Assembly (NCBI GenBank): GCA_902766585.1
Contig: CACXDV010000201.1
Coordinates: forward strand, 1-14,027
Direction of reading: 5' to 3'
Length of the DNA stretch: 14,027 bases
From: an uncultured Ruminococcus sp.
GTDB lineage: Bacteria; Bacillota; Clostridia; Oscillospirales; Acutalibacteraceae
Below are positions 1-6,426 of this stretch, piece after piece. The translations under genes and the position numbers were made by a program. The notes under the pieces were generated by a model, which saw only the letters and a list, made by a program, of their open reading frames with translations, was not told the DNA's origin and ran no database searches. Numbering within the stretch: position 1 is the stretch's first letter; the number at the start of each line of letters is the position of its first letter.

Positions 1-118
1 ATGAGGTATTCGGGAATGTAAATGTTACAATCTGAAAAATACATTTCCACTGCCTACATTCTGTCTACAAAAAGCCGCAAAACGACAAATAATAAACAGA
101 ATACAAAGAAAAAATATG

Positions 119-160
119 CTATATATTGTGTCTGAAAATCTTCGTAGAAACAATATATAG
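119..160. repeat. AT-rich 11-bp inverted repeat (hairpin)
   Basis: CTATATATTGT at 119-129 is the exact reverse complement of ACAATATATAG at 150-160, with a 20-nt loop that itself holds a TCT/AGA pair. No T-run follows it on either strand, so it does not look like a terminator. Its role is unknown; it could be the structured 3' end of an upstream transcript, or a binding site. Confidence 0.5.
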
Positions 161-211
161 AATTATTCATCGAGTGGGAGTGAGCTTTTTCACAAATATA
201 TATAAAATATC

Positions 212-241
212 GGGAACCTACAGCAGCGGTTTCCCATTTTT
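212..241 (+). terminator. Rho-independent terminator (plus strand)
   Basis: The arms GGGAACC (212-218) and GGTTTCCC (228-235) pair with one bulged base around a 9-nt loop, followed by A and five T residues (237-241). The T-tract is on the right, so it would stop rightward transcription entering from outside the window. Confidence 0.6.
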
Positions 242-435
242 GTCTGTTATTTTATTATAAACGTATTCCTCAATTCTCCGTCTTGACAAAAAATATTATA
301 GCTCATATGGCATAAAAACAAGGCGGGCTTTCTAAACATCTCTATAGATCTTTCTCAGCAGATGAATGTTATATCAGTTAATAATACAGTGTGAATGCGT
401 TGAAAACACTTATTGAATGAGTAAGAAAAGGTGAT

Positions 436-477
436 AAAAAAACACTTACCCGTACCTTTCTTCCGGATCGGTACGGG
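436..477 (-). terminator. Terminator of the Sel1-J-HIRAN operon
   Basis: CCCGTACC (449-456) and GGTACGGG (470-477) form a perfect 8-bp stem with a 13-nt loop. Read on the minus strand the stem is followed, after six bases, by seven T residues (complement of 436-442). It lies about 45 bases past the stop of the HIRAN gene, as expected for the operon's end. Confidence 0.75.
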
Positions 478-522
478 CTTTAGTATGTAGAGGTATTTGC
501 AAAGCATTAGCGAAAAAGATCG

Positions 523-915
523 TCAAAAATCCATCAGATATATCCTGATACTTATCTGTCTGAAATCACCTATGCGTTCCTTGAGGCCGATGATCGTGGC
601 AGAAAGAAGCTTTCCGGCATCCATCAGCCTTGAAAAAATGACGTTGTCCTTTTCGGGAATATAACCCAGCTTTTTTTCGTCTGCGGTGTACAGGATTATC
701 GCTTTTTCGTCAAATTTGTTGTTCTCACGTCTGAGCGTCAGCTTCTGACCGACTGTGATCTCATCGAGAACGGATTTATCATTCAGATGAGTTGTACCGG
801 CAACATAGGTGTCAAAAAGATAAATTTCCCTGACAAGCGGCTTTATGACGTCGCCCATACCTTTTGAACCGGTAAGAACGGCAAGGTCGTCATTTTTTAT
901 CATCAGTTCTCCCAT
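523..915 (-). CDS. Stand-alone HIRAN-domain protein
   Basis: This 130-residue protein is almost entirely one HIRAN domain (about residues 31-125). Visible family features are the opening strand around YLFDTYVAGT, the core LTLRRENNKFDEKAI (59-73) with the conserved N-x-x-D-x-x-A pattern, and KKLGYIP (81-87). In Rad5/HLTF helicases this domain binds DNA 3' ends; bacterial stand-alone versions are little studied, so nucleic-acid binding is inferred. It is the last gene of a three-gene operon. The ATG at 915 has AGGAGGT at 927-933 (11-nt gap) and overlaps the J-protein gene by 13 bases. An alternative start is the ATG at 903 (Met5), which overlaps the upstream stop as TGATG and has GGGAG 6 nt before it. 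Either start leaves the domain intact. No membrane segment or signal peptide is seen. Confidence 0.85.
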   Translation of the reverse strand: MGELMIKNDDLAVLTGSKGMGDVIKPLVREIYLFDTYVAGTTHLNDKSVLDEITVGQKLTLRRENNKFDEKAIILYTADEKKLGYIPEKDNVIFSRLMDAGKLLSATIIGLKERIGDFRQISIRIYLMDF

Positions 916-1670
916 TTGAATTGTGCACCTCCTGCAACGTATGATCTGAGGACATCCGAAAGCTGTTTTTCGTATTTAGTGTATTCCTTCAGTTCGTCCT
1001 GAAGTTGACTCTTGAAGTCCGCGGCGGCTTCTTCATCCTCCAGCAGAAACTTGTATTGATAGGGGGTTGTTGAAATGATTTTTTCTATCTCCTGTTCAAG
1101 CTCCGTCATTTTTTCCCCGATGTTTTCAATATCAGGCTCCGGTACGTCATCGCCCAGTTTTCTGAGGATACTGTCGATCTGTATCTCCAGCTCCTCCAGC
1201 GATTGAAGATCGTTGCGGTGATAAGCGTCTGTCACCTCGTCCCACAGATCGCAAAGCACCGGAATGTCCATGGTGCCGGGGTGGATATCAGGATGTATCT
1301 TTTTTGCTATCCTGCGGTAAATTCGTTTGATCTCTGCGACAGTTATGCGGCTGATAACCGTAACATCCCTGCAGGCTTTGTTGTTATTTATCATAGCATC
1401 AAGCTGACGGTTATACTCTTCCATTTCCTCACGGATATATGTATTCATTGCATTGATATCAATTCTTTCTCCTATGTTGATTCGCTTCTGGCAAAAGCTT
1501 ATCATTTTCTTTTTTTCGATACAGCTTATCTTTTTTCGGAATACATCTGTTAGCAGTTCTCCGAAGGTGCGGATGTATTCTCTCAGGTATTCATCAGCCT
1601 GCTTTCTGTATTTATCCCTCTCAAACAGCAGTCTTTCATATTCGTGAAGAGCGTTGCTTTCTTCTGTCAT
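903..1670 (-). CDS. J-domain (DnaJ-like) protein with coiled-coil flanks
   Basis: This 255-residue protein has a J-domain in the middle rather than at the N terminus. Residues about 108-160 show helix II (EIKRIYRRIAKKI), the diagnostic HPD at 126-128, and helix III (LWDEVTDAYHRND). J-domains stimulate the ATPase of Hsp70 (DnaK) partners through HPD. The flanking parts are highly charged and helical, probably coiled coil (1-98 and 183-245). There is no Gly/Phe region and no CxxCxGxG zinc finger, so this is a class III J-protein whose client specificity lies in its flanks. The start ATG overlaps the Sel1 gene's stop as ATGA, with GAGGTGA just upstream, indicating translational coupling. It overlaps the HIRAN gene downstream. 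No Hsp70 gene is present in the window; the housekeeping DnaK or a dedicated one elsewhere may be the partner. Confidence 0.82.
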   Translation of the reverse strand: MTEESNALHEYERLLFERDKYRKQADEYLREYIRTFGELLTDVFRKKISCIEKKKMISFCQKRINIGERIDINAMNTYIREEMEEYNRQLDAMINNNKACRDVTVISRITVAEIKRIYRRIAKKIHPDIHPGTMDIPVLCDLWDEVTDAYHRNDLQSLEELEIQIDSILRKLGDDVPEPDIENIGEKMTELEQEIEKIISTTPYQYKFLLEDEEAAADFKSQLQDELKEYTKYEKQLSDVLRSYVAGGAQFKWEN

Positions 1671-2545
1671 GTTATCACCTCAAAATCGTAAAGCTCCCAT
1701 GCGATCACAATAAGACGGGTATCATAGAGTGATGCCTTTTCAAAAAAGTCATCTATTGTCCGATACCACTTTCCGTCAAAGTTTATGACAACAGAACCGT
1801 CCTCCTCTACCGATTCTATTGTGTGTTTTTCTTCATCATACCAAAAGGATATTTTTGCGGGTACGGTCAGAAGTTCGTAAAGATCGAAAAGATCAATGTT
1901 TTTAATATCGGGTTCCTTGAGTCTGTACAGATTCCTGATAAGGTTCTTCATAATCGAAAGATTTCCAAAAAACGGGTTATCCTCGATCCTTGAAGCCAGT
2001 ACCTCCTTTGCATCGATATACAGTCGGACAGCTTCTTCTGTTTTGCCCTCCTCAGCTCGTATGGCAGCCAGCCTTGTAAAAATTTCAGGAACAGGAGCAT
2101 AGACATTATCGCTGTTCTTTACTTCTTTATACAATTCTTCGATGATATGTTTGTACTTTGCGTAGTCCTTTTTTACATAATACCCGTTTTTGTACATATC
2201 GGCGACCTTATACTGTGCCACTATATTATGCTTCAAGGATGAAAAATAGTGAAAGGCTTTTTCGTAGTCTATGGTTCCGGTTCTGCCGTAGTACCAGATA
2301 TATCCGAGACCTTCTATTGCAAACTCAGAACCAAGTTCAGCAGCCATTTCATAGTATTTGAGGGCAAGATCAAAATCCTTTCTGGCATAGTAAACACCGC
2401 CCAGTGCAGTCATATATCGGGGCTGTTTTGTTTTTTCTATGAGAAAGCTCATGGCTTCGGTATAAAGAAAAAAGTCCTCGTCCGAAAGAGTTTCATCATA
2501 GCGTTCAAGTCTTGCACAGATATCCTTTGCTTCCTTTATAGTCAT
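1667..2545 (-). CDS. Sel1/TPR repeat protein
   Basis: The product is a 292-residue soluble helical-repeat protein and the first gene of the minus-strand operon. Sel1-like repeats are visible at about 41-72 (ALGGVYYARKDFDLALKYYE then MAAELG), 73-105 (FAIEGLGYIWYYGRTGTIDYEKAF) and a weaker one at 107-140; a TPR-like pair follows at about 155-186. The last 70 residues (about 222-292) are not repeat-like: a strand-rich stretch around WYDEEKHTIESVEEDGSVVINFDGKWYRTIDDFF whose fold I do not recognise. Such repeats act as protein-protein scaffolds, so a bridging role for the J-domain and HIRAN partners is a reasonable inference. The ATG at 2545 is preceded by GAGGTG with 7-nt spacing. There is no signal peptide, so it should be cytoplasmic. 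No catalytic motif was seen. Confidence 0.8.
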   Translation of the reverse strand: MTIKEAKDICARLERYDETLSDEDFFLYTEAMSFLIEKTKQPRYMTALGGVYYARKDFDLALKYYEMAAELGSEFAIEGLGYIWYYGRTGTIDYEKAFHYFSSLKHNIVAQYKVADMYKNGYYVKKDYAKYKHIIEELYKEVKNSDNVYAPVPEIFTRLAAIRAEEGKTEEAVRLYIDAKEVLASRIEDNPFFGNLSIMKNLIRNLYRLKEPDIKNIDLFDLYELLTVPAKISFWYDEEKHTIESVEEDGSVVINFDGKWYRTIDDFFEKASLYDTRLIVIAWELYDFEVIT

Positions 2546-2577
2546 TATCCATCACCTCGCAGGCTGTTATCAGTTAT

Positions 2578-2606
2578 ATTATAAATCTTTGAAAGCTGAA
2601 ATACAA
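2578..2606 (-). promoter_or_regulatory. Proximal promoter of the Sel1-J-HIRAN operon
   Basis: On the minus strand, TTGTAT (complement of 2601-2606) and TATAAT (complement of 2578-2583) are separated by 17 bp, giving a leader of about 25 nt before the ATG at 2545. The -10 is perfect and the -35 is weak (3/6), which fits an activator-assisted promoter. The dyad at 2608-2625 sits directly upstream of the -35. Confidence 0.5.
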
Positions 2607-2607
2607 T

Positions 2608-2625
2608 AGTGAAAAGATTTTCACT
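2608..2625. promoter_or_regulatory. 8-bp dyad upstream of the Sel1 promoter
   Basis: AGTGAAAA (2608-2615) and TTTTCACT (2618-2625) are perfect inverted repeats with a 2-bp centre. The position, adjacent to the weak -35, is that of an activator or operator site. The cognate regulator cannot be named. Confidence 0.45.
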
Positions 2626-2645
2626 TTGAATTATTGTACAATAAA

Positions 2646-2694
2646 ACAGACAACAATGACAGTTCCAACAGAGTTGGCAGAAAAAGATGTCTGT
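2646..2694. repeat. Two-tier stem-loop in the Sel1 leader region
   Basis: An outer stem ACAGACA/TGTCTGT (2646-2652/2688-2694) encloses an inner stem CCAAC/GTTGG (2665-2669/2673-2677) with an AGA loop. If the distal leftward promoter is used this lies in the leader RNA, where the outer stem is followed by TTTATT. It could be an attenuator-like or protein-binding structure. The T-run is too poor to call a terminator. Confidence 0.4.
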
Positions 2695-2789
2695 ACTGAA
2701 CCGGAGTCATAATTACTGTATATGCAAATACAGATTACCTTACACATCGCCAATGAACATATCAAAATTTTAAAAAGAATACGTTTTTA

Positions 2790-2818
2790 ATTTTATTGAT
2801 TCGACTTCGTTGTGTCAA
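2790..2818 (-). promoter_or_regulatory. Distal promoter candidate, leftward
   Basis: On the minus strand, TTGACA (complement of 2813-2818) and TAAAAT (complement of 2790-2795) are exactly 17 bp apart: a strong SigA-like match. Transcription would start near 2783 and give a leader of about 240 nt before the Sel1 gene, containing the two-tier hairpin. It could instead drive a small untranslated RNA. Confidence 0.5.
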
Positions 2819-2858
2819 GTTTTATTATACAACATCAAAATATACTTTTTTATAAGCA

Positions 2859-2887
2859 TTGACACAAATGAAAAAATATGGTATAAT
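2859..2887 (+). promoter_or_regulatory. Consensus promoter of the gshA-hydE operon
   Basis: TTGACA (2859-2864) and TATAAT (2882-2887) are separated by 17 bp, a perfect SigA consensus. The -10 lies inside the left arm of an 18-bp inverted repeat, so a protein bound to the dyad would block this otherwise strong promoter. The predicted start is near 2894, giving a leader of about 66 nt. Confidence 0.75.
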
Positions 2888-2920
2888 AACCTATCTAATA
2901 GGTAGGTTATTATACCATAT
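2876..2920. promoter_or_regulatory. Large operator-like palindrome over the gshA promoter
   Basis: The bases 2876-2893 and 2903-2920 are perfect 18-bp inverted repeats (arm begins ATATGGTATAATAA and ends CCTA) around a 9-nt centre. Smaller symmetric ACCTAT/ATAGGT elements recur at 2889-2894, 2898-2903 and 2923-2928. Because the -10 and predicted start are inside it, it reads as a repressor operator at DNA level rather than an RNA hairpin. I cannot assign it to a known regulator family. Confidence 0.65.
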
Positions 2921-2959
2921 TGACCTATTAAACTACTATTAAATATGTGAGATGATATT

Positions 2960-4177
2960 ATGCTGCTCGATATAAAAAATGACACAATAAAGGAATATCT
3001 TAATCAAGCTGAGTTTGGTATTGAGAGGGAGGGACTGCGGATATGCAGTGACGGCAGGCTTGCACAGTCGCCGCACCCGTTTGAAAGCAATAAGAATATT
3101 GACCGTGATTTCTGCGAAAATCAGGTAGAGCTGATAAGTGATGTCTTTGTTGAACCGAAGCAGGTAAATGAGCATCTCATAAGCCTGCAAAAAATCGTAA
3201 ACAGCAGATTAAAGGAACAGGACGAATATCTCTGGCCGTTTTCAAATCCGCCAAGGATAAGCGGGGAGAGTGAAATACCGGTCGCAAGGTACAGCGGAAG
3301 CCTGCAAAGCAAGTCTGTTTATCGGCAGTATCTTGCCGGAAAATACGGAAAGGTGAAAATGCTTTTTTCGGGAATACACCTCAATTTTTCATTTACAAAC
3401 AAACTAATTAATACAGCGTTTGAGCAGAGCGGATATGAGAGCCTTACAGATCTCAAAAACGATATGTATCTGAAGCTTGCGGCAAGGCTGACGGAATATG
3501 CATGGCTGGTCGTTTATCTTACGGCGGCAAGTTCTGTTGCTGATTCCTCTGTCGGAACGGGAAGCAATATATATTCCTCAGTAAGATGCTCTGATATAGG
3601 CTACTGGAACCATTTCACTCCTGTACTTGACTATTCAGGACTTAACAGCTATATTTCGAGCATCAGAAAATATATTGACAACGGCAACCTTCGTTCTGTT
3701 TCGGAGCTTTATTATCCCGTAAGGCTTAAGCCGAGAGGCGCAAACAGTCTGGAGGCTCTTGAGGAAAATGGCATCAATCATCTGGAGCTTCGTGTAATTG
3801 ATGTGAATCCGCTTTCTCAGACAGGTATTTTTGCAGAGGATATCCGCTTTGTACATTTGCTTATTCTTTTTCTTGCATCACTTCCGGAATCCGACTTCAA
3901 CGGCAAAGACCAGATAAAAGCGATACGGGATGTTAAGTCTGCCGCCTTGTTCGGAAATGAGGATATCAGGCAAAGAGCAATAAGCGTACTTGAAAAAATA
4001 AAGCATTTTACGAGAATACATTTTCCGAAATACAGCGATATTATTGACTATCAGATAAATAAAACAGGGATTGGATGCAGCTATGCGGAGAGAGTAAGCA
4101 GCCGTTTCGGAGATGATTATATGAATAAGGGAATTGCTCTGGCGAAGGAATACAGGGAGAGTGTCGGCTATGTGTGA
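2960..4177 (+). CDS. gshA: Glutamate-cysteine ligase, GshA/GshF-N type
   Basis: It joins L-glutamate and L-cysteine through the gamma-carboxyl, using ATP, to make gamma-glutamylcysteine in the cytoplasm. Landmarks of the gamma-proteobacterial GshA / GshF N-terminal family are FGIEREGLRI (19-28), RDFCENQVELIS (49-60), LWPFSNPP (91-98), YRQYLAGKYG (121-130), SGIHLNFSF (137-145), SDIGY (211-215) and the signature HLELRVIDVNPLSQTGI (274-290). At 405 residues it is about 110 shorter than E. coli GshA and has no fused ATP-grasp domain, so it is not a GshF, and no gshB is in view. The product may therefore be gamma-glutamylcysteine or a related dipeptide. An in-frame TGA (2948-2950) makes the ATG at 2960 the first possible start; its Shine-Dalgarno (GTGAG/GATGAT) is weak. 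It is first in a four-gene operon and overlaps the next gene by 8 bases. Confidence 0.85.
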   Translation: MLLDIKNDTIKEYLNQAEFGIEREGLRICSDGRLAQSPHPFESNKNIDRDFCENQVELISDVFVEPKQVNEHLISLQKIVNSRLKEQDEYLWPFSNPPRISGESEIPVARYSGSLQSKSVYRQYLAGKYGKVKMLFSGIHLNFSFTNKLINTAFEQSGYESLTDLKNDMYLKLAARLTEYAWLVVYLTAASSVADSSVGTGSNIYSSVRCSDIGYWNHFTPVLDYSGLNSYISSIRKYIDNGNLRSVSELYYPVRLKPRGANSLEALEENGINHLELRVIDVNPLSQTGIFAEDIRFVHLLILFLASLPESDFNGKDQIKAIRDVKSAALFGNEDIRQRAISVLEKIKHFTRIHFPKYSDIIDYQINKTGIGCSYAERVSSRFGDDYMNKGIALAKEYRESVGYV

Positions 4178-4943
4178 AATATTCGGACTGAGTTCAAGGG
4201 ATGATTTTACTGCAAACGAATATCTCCGCACCTTTTACAGCCACAGCGAAAGGCATCCTCACGGCTGGGGACTTGCCTGCATCTCACGGAGCAGCGCACT
4301 TATCGAAAAGGAAAGCATTAAGGCATCAGAAAGCAATTATTTGAAGGAAAGGCTTTCTCAGGATATTAGCGCAAAAATACTGCTTGCCCATATACGCTAT
4401 GCAACTATAGGCAATGTCGAATACAAGAACTGTCATCCCTTTACCGCGAAGGATAATACGGGCAGACGCTGGACTCTTATCCATAACGGGACGATTTTTG
4501 ATTATTCACCGCTGAGCCGGTATGTTAAAAAGCAGCTTGGCGATACCGACAGCGAAAGAATACTTATGTACCTTGTGGACAGCTTAAATGAGGCTCAAAG
4601 CAAAAAGGGCGCAAGGCTTGTATTTGAAGAACGATTTGCCTTGTTTGACGAAATAATATGCGGAATGGCAAAGGGCAACAAGCTTAACCTTTTATTTTCG
4701 GACGGAAAGTATCTCTACGCGCATACAAACTGCAGGGGAACGCTTTTTTATCTCATCCGGGATAACCGTACACTTCTTTCTACTGTTCCCCTGAGCAGCG
4801 AGGAGTGGCAGCCTTTGCCCTTCACAAGACTTTTAGCCTATTACAAGGGCAGTCTTATAAAAACCGGAACAAATCATGAGCATGAATACGTTGAAAGCGA
4901 AGAATCTATGAAGCTGCTCTACCGCATATTTGCAAACCTGTAA
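4170..4943 (+). CDS. Class II glutamine amidotransferase-like hydrolase
   Basis: This 257-residue protein is a stand-alone Ntn-type glutaminase domain (YafJ/EgtC-like). The ATG at 4170 is chosen because it makes Cys residue 2, the N-terminal nucleophile left after Met removal, in MCEIFG. Other family marks are HPHGWGLA (29-36), HIRYAT (74-79), NCHPF (87-91), HNG (105-107) and GDTDSE (124-129), which line the gamma-glutamyl pocket. There is no synthase domain to receive ammonia, so it more likely hydrolyses a gamma-glutamyl amide, as EgtC does in ergothioneine synthesis; this is inferred from architecture and from lying between two gamma-glutamyl ligases. AGGGAG lies 11 nt upstream, and the start overlaps gshA's end by 8 bases. 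The substrate is unknown. Confidence 0.82.
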   Translation: MCEIFGLSSRDDFTANEYLRTFYSHSERHPHGWGLACISRSSALIEKESIKASESNYLKERLSQDISAKILLAHIRYATIGNVEYKNCHPFTAKDNTGRRWTLIHNGTIFDYSPLSRYVKKQLGDTDSERILMYLVDSLNEAQSKKGARLVFEERFALFDEIICGMAKGNKLNLLFSDGKYLYAHTNCRGTLFYLIRDNRTLLSTVPLSSEEWQPLPFTRLLAYYKGSLIKTGTNHEHEYVESEESMKLLYRIFANL

Positions 4944-4948
4944 ATAAG

Positions 4949-5011
4949 TCAGGAAGCTTTTACAATTTTCATTGTGCATTGTACATTGAAGTGCATTGCG
5001 GCAGCTCCTGA
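4949..5011. repeat. 63-nt interposed inverted-repeat element inside the operon
   Basis: TCAGGAAGC (4949-4957) and GCTCCTGA (5004-5011) are inverted repeats with one bulged A, enclosing an AT-rich stretch with repeated CATTG words (CATTGTGCATTGTACATTG, then GTGCATTGC). Such CATTG-rich spacers bounded by short inverted repeats look like the small dispersed non-coding repeats common in Firmicutes. I cannot show other copies from this window. Confidence 0.35.
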
Positions 5012-5040
5012 TTCCTAACTAAAAAAGAAGGGTGATTTTT

Positions 5041-6423
5041 ATGACAAAAGATGATGTAAAAAACATACTGTATGACCGTTATATAAAACCGACCGAAAGC
5101 AAGGAAGGAAGCTATATCGGAGTAGAAATAGAAATGCCTGTCGTTAATCTTTTACACAGGGCGGTGAATTTTGATATCGTTCATAAGCTTACAGAGCTTT
5201 TTCTGAAAGAGTTTGATTTCATTCCAACGGGAATCGACGAGCAGGGACATATTTATTCCGCGCTGAATAAGGTAAACGGAGATGTGTTTTCCTATGACTG
5301 CTCATACAATAATATGGAATTCTCATTCGGAAAGGAAAGTGAGCTTCATACAATACACGGGCGTTTCAGGCGTTATTATGATTTTGTGCAGGATTATTTC
5401 AAGGGCTTTAACTATACTCTTACGGGCATGGGAATAAATCCTAACCGAATGGTAAATAACAATGTGCCGATAGAAAACGGCAGATATAAAATGCTGTTTC
5501 ATCATCTGTCATCCTTTTCAAAATATGCCTGTCTGCCTATGTATTTTCACAGGTATCCCCAGTTCGGTATGTTTTCGAGCGCTTCACAGGTTCAGCTTGA
5601 TGTTACGAAGGAAAAAGTGCCGCAGGTGATAAATACCTTCAATCAGCTTGAACCAATCAAGGCTCTGCTTTTCAGTAATTCCGTACTGCTGCATGAAAAT
5701 GAAGACCTGCTCTGCTGCCGCGATATGCTTTGGGAGAACAGTACACACGGCATCAATCCCCATAATGTGGGTATGTATGACTGTGAGATAAATACGGTCG
5801 ATGACCTGCTGAATTATATTTCCACCACATCTATTTACTGTGTCGAAAGAAACGGGAAGTATCTCAATTTCAAGCCCGTCAATCTTTTGGAGTATTTTAA
5901 TACGGAAACGCTTACAGGAGAATACCTTGAAAACGGTGAGATATGTTCCATGGAATTTCATCCTGAGCCGGAGGATATAATATATCTGCGTACCTTTAAG
6001 ACCGAGGATCTGACATTCAGGGGGACAGTAGAATTCCGCAGTGCCTGCTGTCAGCCGATAAGTGATGTAATGACTGTTGCGGCATTTCATATCGGTTTGC
6101 TTGATAAAACGGACGAGCTTATGGAGCTGATCAAAAATGACCGTTCGCTTTATAACAACGGATATAATGCTGTTGAACTCCGCCGCCGTCTTGTCTGTCG
6201 TGTTAAGCCTGCTTTTATTGATATTGACGGACTGTATGCTCTGGCTGAACAGATTCTTGACCTTTGCAGACAGGGGCTTATCGAACGCGGATATGGAGAG
6301 GAAATTTATCTTTCACCTCTTTATGAGCGTGTTGAAAAACGTACAAATCCGGCTCAGACAATGCTTACAGAGCTTGAAAGCGGTATACATATCGACAAGA
6401 TAATAAAGGAGTACGGAAGGTAA
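5041..6423 (+). CDS. GCS2-family carboxylate-amine (gamma-glutamyl) ligase
   Basis: This 460-residue protein is a second glutamate-cysteine-ligase-like enzyme, from the GCS2 branch (EgtA, plant GCL, YbdK) rather than the GshA branch. Motifs: the N-terminal strand YIGVEIEMPVV (25-35) with the E-x-E pair, FSYDCSYNNMEFSFG (83-97), FSSASQVQLDV (178-188), and TVEFRSACCQPISD (329-342), equivalent to the substrate/ATP-binding R-x-x-D-x-x-P region. It should use ATP to form an amide on a carboxylate, probably glutamate's gamma-carboxyl; the acceptor is unknown. The ATG at 5041 is preferred over a GTG at 5032 because AAGGG lies 8 nt before it. It is separated from the hydrolase gene by 97 bp holding an inverted-repeat element, and hydE follows after 3 bp. 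Several cysteines near the presumed active site (C163, C336, C337) are notable. Confidence 0.78.
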   Translation: MTKDDVKNILYDRYIKPTESKEGSYIGVEIEMPVVNLLHRAVNFDIVHKLTELFLKEFDFIPTGIDEQGHIYSALNKVNGDVFSYDCSYNNMEFSFGKESELHTIHGRFRRYYDFVQDYFKGFNYTLTGMGINPNRMVNNNVPIENGRYKMLFHHLSSFSKYACLPMYFHRYPQFGMFSSASQVQLDVTKEKVPQVINTFNQLEPIKALLFSNSVLLHENEDLLCCRDMLWENSTHGINPHNVGMYDCEINTVDDLLNYISTTSIYCVERNGKYLNFKPVNLLEYFNTETLTGEYLENGEICSMEFHPEPEDIIYLRTFKTEDLTFRGTVEFRSACCQPISDVMTVAAFHIGLLDKTDELMELIKNDRSLYNNGYNAVELRRRLVCRVKPAFIDIDGLYALAEQILDLCRQGLIERGYGEEIYLSPLYERVEKRTNPAQTMLTELESGIHIDKIIKEYGR

Positions 6424-6426
6424 TTT

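Larger units (their letters stand above)
1..522. other. Gene-free region between two convergent transcription units
   Basis: I see no convincing coding sequence on either strand here. The first 20 bases could be read as a short open tail ending in TAA at 18-20, but nothing identifies it. The stretch is AT-rich and holds an 11-bp inverted repeat (119-129/150-160), a plus-strand terminator (212-241) and the minus-strand terminator of the HIRAN operon (436-477). The arrangement suggests that a rightward gene lies just left of the window and converges on the leftward operon. A TTGACA at 283-288 lacks a good -10 partner. Between about 300 and 430 I see nothing. Confidence 0.6.
2546..2959. other. 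Divergent regulatory region between the Sel1 and gshA operons
   Basis: These 414 bases hold no credible gene. From left to right they contain a leftward promoter (2578-2606), an 8-bp dyad (2608-2625), a two-tier hairpin (2646-2694), a 6-bp inverted repeat CTGTAT/ATACAG (2716-2733), a second leftward promoter (2790-2818), a consensus rightward promoter (2859-2887) and a large operator-like palindrome (2876-2920). The density of symmetry suggests that both operons are regulated here. Confidence 0.6.

Noticed and set aside
283..311. TTGACA at 283-288 as a rightward promoter
   Set aside because: No acceptable -10 lies 16-18 bp downstream (TATGGC at best), and no gene or clear RNA follows before the minus-strand terminator.
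1203..1553. 116-codon plus-strand open frame opposite the J-domain gene
   Set aside because: It is antisense to a well-supported gene and has no ribosome site or recognisable domain. The same reasoning removes the other antisense frames, such as those at 5584-6090 and 13213-13785.
2621..2710. A 29-codon minus-strand open frame in the Sel1 leader
   Set aside because: It has no Shine-Dalgarno, no recognisable content, and its bases are better explained by the two-tier stem-loop.
4134..4169. N-terminal extension of the amidotransferase (start at 4134)
   Set aside because: The enzyme class needs Cys immediately after the initiator Met, which only the ATG at 4170 gives.
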